Assembly: GCA_937864935.1 (NCBI GenBank)
Contig: CALMDN010000314.1
Location: 1 to 7,281 of the forward strand
Source: an uncultured Bacteroidales bacterium
GTDB lineage: Bacteria > Bacteroidota > Bacteroidia > Bacteroidales > Lentimicrobiaceae
Direction: 5' to 3'
Length of the DNA: 7,281 bases
Numbering within the stretch: position 1 is the stretch's first letter; every line of letters starts with the position of its first letter. The translations under genes and the position numbers were made by a program. The notes beneath the pieces were generated by a model, which worked only from the letters and a program-made list of their open reading frames with translations, was not told the origin of the DNA and made no database searches. Below, one piece after another: positions 5,790-7,281 of this stretch.

Positions 5790-6344
5790 CTACTTTGCCA
5801 GTTTCTCAAGATTTACCTCCACATCTATCTGTATGGTTTTGGAAATGTTGCTGGCAACCGTATTCGGAATTTTGATTCCGTAATCGGCAAGCAGGATGTT
5901 AAAGGTAGATTTACCGATGACCTTTCCATCTTTCACCTCAAAGGTGCCCTTTTCTGTTACTTTTTTGGTAATGCCTTTGATGGTCAGGTCGCCTTCCACG
6001 GTGGTCTGATACACGCCGTTCCTGGTGAAATCAATCTCTCCGATGTTCTTTACTTTTCCCGAGAAGGTTGCATTCGGAAATTTATCTGATTCAACATAGT
6101 TTTCGTTGAAATGCTCCTGCATCAGGGCCTTCTCAAACTGGAAAGACTTCATGAGTACTTTAAACACGAAATCACCGTTCTTCTGATCCAAAGCACTGTT
6201 TACCTGTCGGTTATGTGCCTCAATGTCTTCAACCGGAGTACTTGAAAAGAAACGGATGTAACCATTCTTGGTAATATACTTCTGGGCGCTTACACTGACT
6301 GTTGCCAGCAATGCAAACATAAAAAGGATTGTTGCTTTCTTCAT
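5790..6344 (-). CDS. Secreted YceI-family protein
   Basis: A 184-residue protein with a clear signal peptide: MKK, a hydrophobic core (ILFMFALLATVSV) and a signal peptidase I site after SVSA (residue 20), leaving a periplasmic protein that starts QKYITK. The rest is a YceI lipocalin-like beta-barrel of the Bacteroidetes subtype. Visible signatures are GYIRFFSSTPVEDIEAHN (28-45), MQEHFNENYVESDKFPNATF (75-94), GDLTIKGITKKV (118-129) and LLADYGIKIP (151-160). YceI barrels bind long isoprenoid or fatty-acid-like lipids. Binding here is inferred from the family and not shown by any catalytic residue. The length is normal for the family. The gene is 76 bp downstream of the OB-fold gene on the same strand, may share its transcript, and ends at the bidirectional terminator. 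Confidence 0.93.
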   Translation of the reverse strand: MKKATILFMFALLATVSVSAQKYITKNGYIRFFSSTPVEDIEAHNRQVNSALDQKNGDFVFKVLMKSFQFEKALMQEHFNENYVESDKFPNATFSGKVKNIGEIDFTRNGVYQTTVEGDLTIKGITKKVTEKGTFEVKDGKVIGKSTFNILLADYGIKIPNTVASNISKTIQIDVEVNLEKLAK

Positions 6345-6420
6345 TGTTGATGTTTGTTGGTTGGTTTGTATTCGGTTTTTTTCAGCTGACTTCCAGAACA
6401 GTGGCTGACTTCAGTGCTGG

Positions 6421-6858
6421 TTATTTTACAACACTGCAATGTTCCATAATCACATCTGTTTCATTGTACCCGGTACACAGGCCTTTAAGGGTAAGCGTTG
6501 AGCCCGGAGCAACGGCAATCACGGATCCGGCATACTCGGGGAGCATGGTAAACCTTACCCCTTCACTTCCGAACATTCCCTCTTCGTAACTGAATACTGC
6601 AATGGTGAGCGAATCAGGCTGCTCCACCGCCGTTAATTCACCCGTTAGTGACAATACCTTGCCGTTGTATTTGCCTGAAGCCAGCTCCGGATTGGTCCTG
6701 AACTCCTCAAACACCGCCACAGCTTTCATTTCAAAGTCTGCTTCCGCTTTGGAATAGTCGGTATGTGGCTTGTTGAATAAAAAGAAATAGACAAAAATTC
6801 CGGCTATCAGTCCCAGGCCTGCAAGTACAGCACCTGCTGTCAGTATTTTACGTTTCAT
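6421..6858 (-). CDS. Membrane-anchored OB-fold (tRNA_anti-like) protein
   Basis: A 145-residue protein, counted from ATG 6858. It has a positively charged start (MKRK), one transmembrane segment (about 5-28), a helical linker (SKAEADFEMKAVAVFEEFRT, 36-55) and a C-terminal OB-fold of the tRNA_anti-like family (about 62-145): KYNGKVLSLTGELTAVE (63-79), SEGVRFTMLPE (98-108), GSTLTLKGLCTGY (119-131) and VIMEHCSVVK (136-145). The two family cysteines, Cys128 and Cys141, are present. Despite the family name there is no sign of RNA binding; such anchored OB domains are common in Bacteroidetes envelopes and their role is unknown. The frame extends six codons upstream to a TTG at 6876; I prefer ATG 6858 because the charged MKRK then directly precedes the membrane segment. 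It is followed on the same strand by the YceI gene. Confidence 0.88.
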   Translation of the reverse strand: MKRKILTAGAVLAGLGLIAGIFVYFFLFNKPHTDYSKAEADFEMKAVAVFEEFRTNPELASGKYNGKVLSLTGELTAVEQPDSLTIAVFSYEEGMFGSEGVRFTMLPEYAGSVIAVAPGSTLTLKGLCTGYNETDVIMEHCSVVK

Positions 6859-6916
6859 CTCAGGGGGTTTTATCAATTAACAGTTGTGAAGCATTTTGGT
6901 TAATTTTCCCCGAACA

Positions 6917-7017
6917 TTCATACGGGGTTTCCGGGTTGCGGTATTTCAAGCAATTGTTTGTTTAACAGTTGGGGAAAAGAGCTATTTGTTTTGCAACCTG
7001 TCGGAAACCCGTATGAA
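6917..7017. repeat. Large imperfect inverted repeat between two minus-strand genes
   Basis: The left arm (6917-6939, TTCATACGGG then GTTTCCG then GGTTGC) is mirrored by the right arm (6993-7017, GCAACC, then CGGAAA, then CCCGTATGAA). The arms match at 22 positions, with one extra G on the left and three extra bases on the right, around a loop of 53 bp. A second, shifted pair is TTTTCCCC (6904-6911) and GGGGAAAA (6971-6978). The 10-bp direct repeat TTAACAGTTG occurs at 6877-6886 and 6962-6971. No T-run follows either arm closely, so it is not a standard terminator. It could be a structured leader of the OB-fold gene, an operator region or a degenerate small repeat element. Confidence 0.7.
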
Positions 7018-7029
7018 ACTGCCCGAAGA

Positions 7030-7281
7030 TTATTTTTTCTGAAATATCAGTTCTTTGATTTTTAATGGATTGTCATCTTTCAGGATAATTTGCTGGTCAG
7101 AAAAACTGACAATCTGAAAATCATCGGAGAGTGCTTCCATCTGTTCATTTCCTGTGAGGCTGATGATGAGTTTATTGCCGTCATCCGACTGGTGGCTGCT
7201 GTCATCAGAACCTGAATGCTCACTTCCGATACTCCAGCTTCCAGTGAAAACGATTCCTGAAACATTGGCCGTTAAGGTACC
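7030..7281 (-). CDS. C-terminal part of a hypothetical protein, possibly secreted
   Basis: Reading the minus strand from the right edge, an open frame with no start in view runs 83 codons to TAA at 7030-7032. The protein reads GTLTANVSGIVFTGSWSIGS, then an acidic and serine-rich turn (about 21-35: EHSGSDDSSHQSDDG), then NKLIISLTG, LSDDFQIVSFSDQQIIL and a final IKELIFQKK. The alternating hydrophobic strands (GSWSI, LIISL, FQIVSF, QQIIL) suggest the end of a beta-sandwich or lipocalin-like domain. It resembles the C-termini of small Bacteroidetes lipoproteins of unknown function, in which a W-x-I strand is followed by LSDDFxIVxFSD. The signal sequence would be outside the window, so secretion is inference. 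Its stop lies 171 bp before the ATG of the OB-fold gene, and the gap holds the large inverted repeat. Confidence 0.6.
   Translation of the reverse strand, partial: GTLTANVSGIVFTGSWSIGSEHSGSDDSSHQSDDGNKLIISLTGNEQMEALSDDFQIVSFSDQQIILKDDNPLKIKELIFQKK

Noticed and set aside
5754..6089. Plus-strand open frame antisense to the YceI gene
   Set aside because: It is a shadow of a well-supported YceI coding sequence and has no recognisable protein features.
6859..6876. Six-codon extension of the OB-fold protein from TTG 6876
   Set aside because: The ATG at 6858 directly precedes the MKRK membrane-anchor start; the extension IKPPE adds no signal feature.
6917..7017. Rho-independent terminator for the right-edge gene
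   Set aside because: The loop is about 53 bases, the arms are imperfect and no T-run follows on the minus strand.

Overview
The window looks like chromosomal DNA of a Bacteroidetes (Bacteroidota) bacterium, probably Bacteroidales-like. The grounds are: a Bacteroidetes-style DnaG; a YceI protein and an OB-fold tRNA_anti-like protein of the types common in that phylum; start codons without Shine-Dalgarno sequences and with A-rich leaders; one TAnnTTTG-type -7 element; and intergenic repeat types familiar from Bacteroidetes genomes. Phylum placement is inference from protein style, not from a marker search.

Layout. 1-507 (+) is the C-terminal part of peptidase T. 508-933 holds no gene and is built almost entirely of repeats: a short repeat fragment, two adjacent palindromes, a 25-bp tandem duplication, two copies of a hairpin-plus-heptamer composite unit, and a final heptamer array that runs into the next start codon. 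934-2811 (+) encodes a two-part protein: an Elp3/COG1243-like radical SAM enzyme fused to a DUF6873-like domain. Its radical SAM half is interrupted in frame by a low-complexity palindromic and tandem repeat block (1208-1377). Convergent with it, 2824-3303 (-) encodes a conserved-looking protein of unknown function. Divergent from that, dnaG (primase) runs to 5405 (+), followed by a small DUF2892-type membrane protein (5461-5688). A strong bidirectional terminator (5718-5753) separates these from a minus-strand group: a partial protein of unknown function (7030-7281, entering from the right edge), a membrane-anchored OB-fold protein (6421-6858) and a secreted YceI-family protein (5790-6344).

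How the genes fit together. dnaG and pepT are housekeeping genes (replication priming, tripeptide degradation). The three minus-strand genes on the right encode two clear cell-envelope proteins plus a partial one of unknown place; they could be cotranscribed, but a 171-bp gap with a large inverted repeat lies between the first two. I see no defence system, mobile element with a transposase, CRISPR array, rRNA or tRNA.

The most interesting part is the left third. At least three repeat families crowd around one radical SAM gene. One supplies its start-codon context and another lies inside its reading frame without breaking it.
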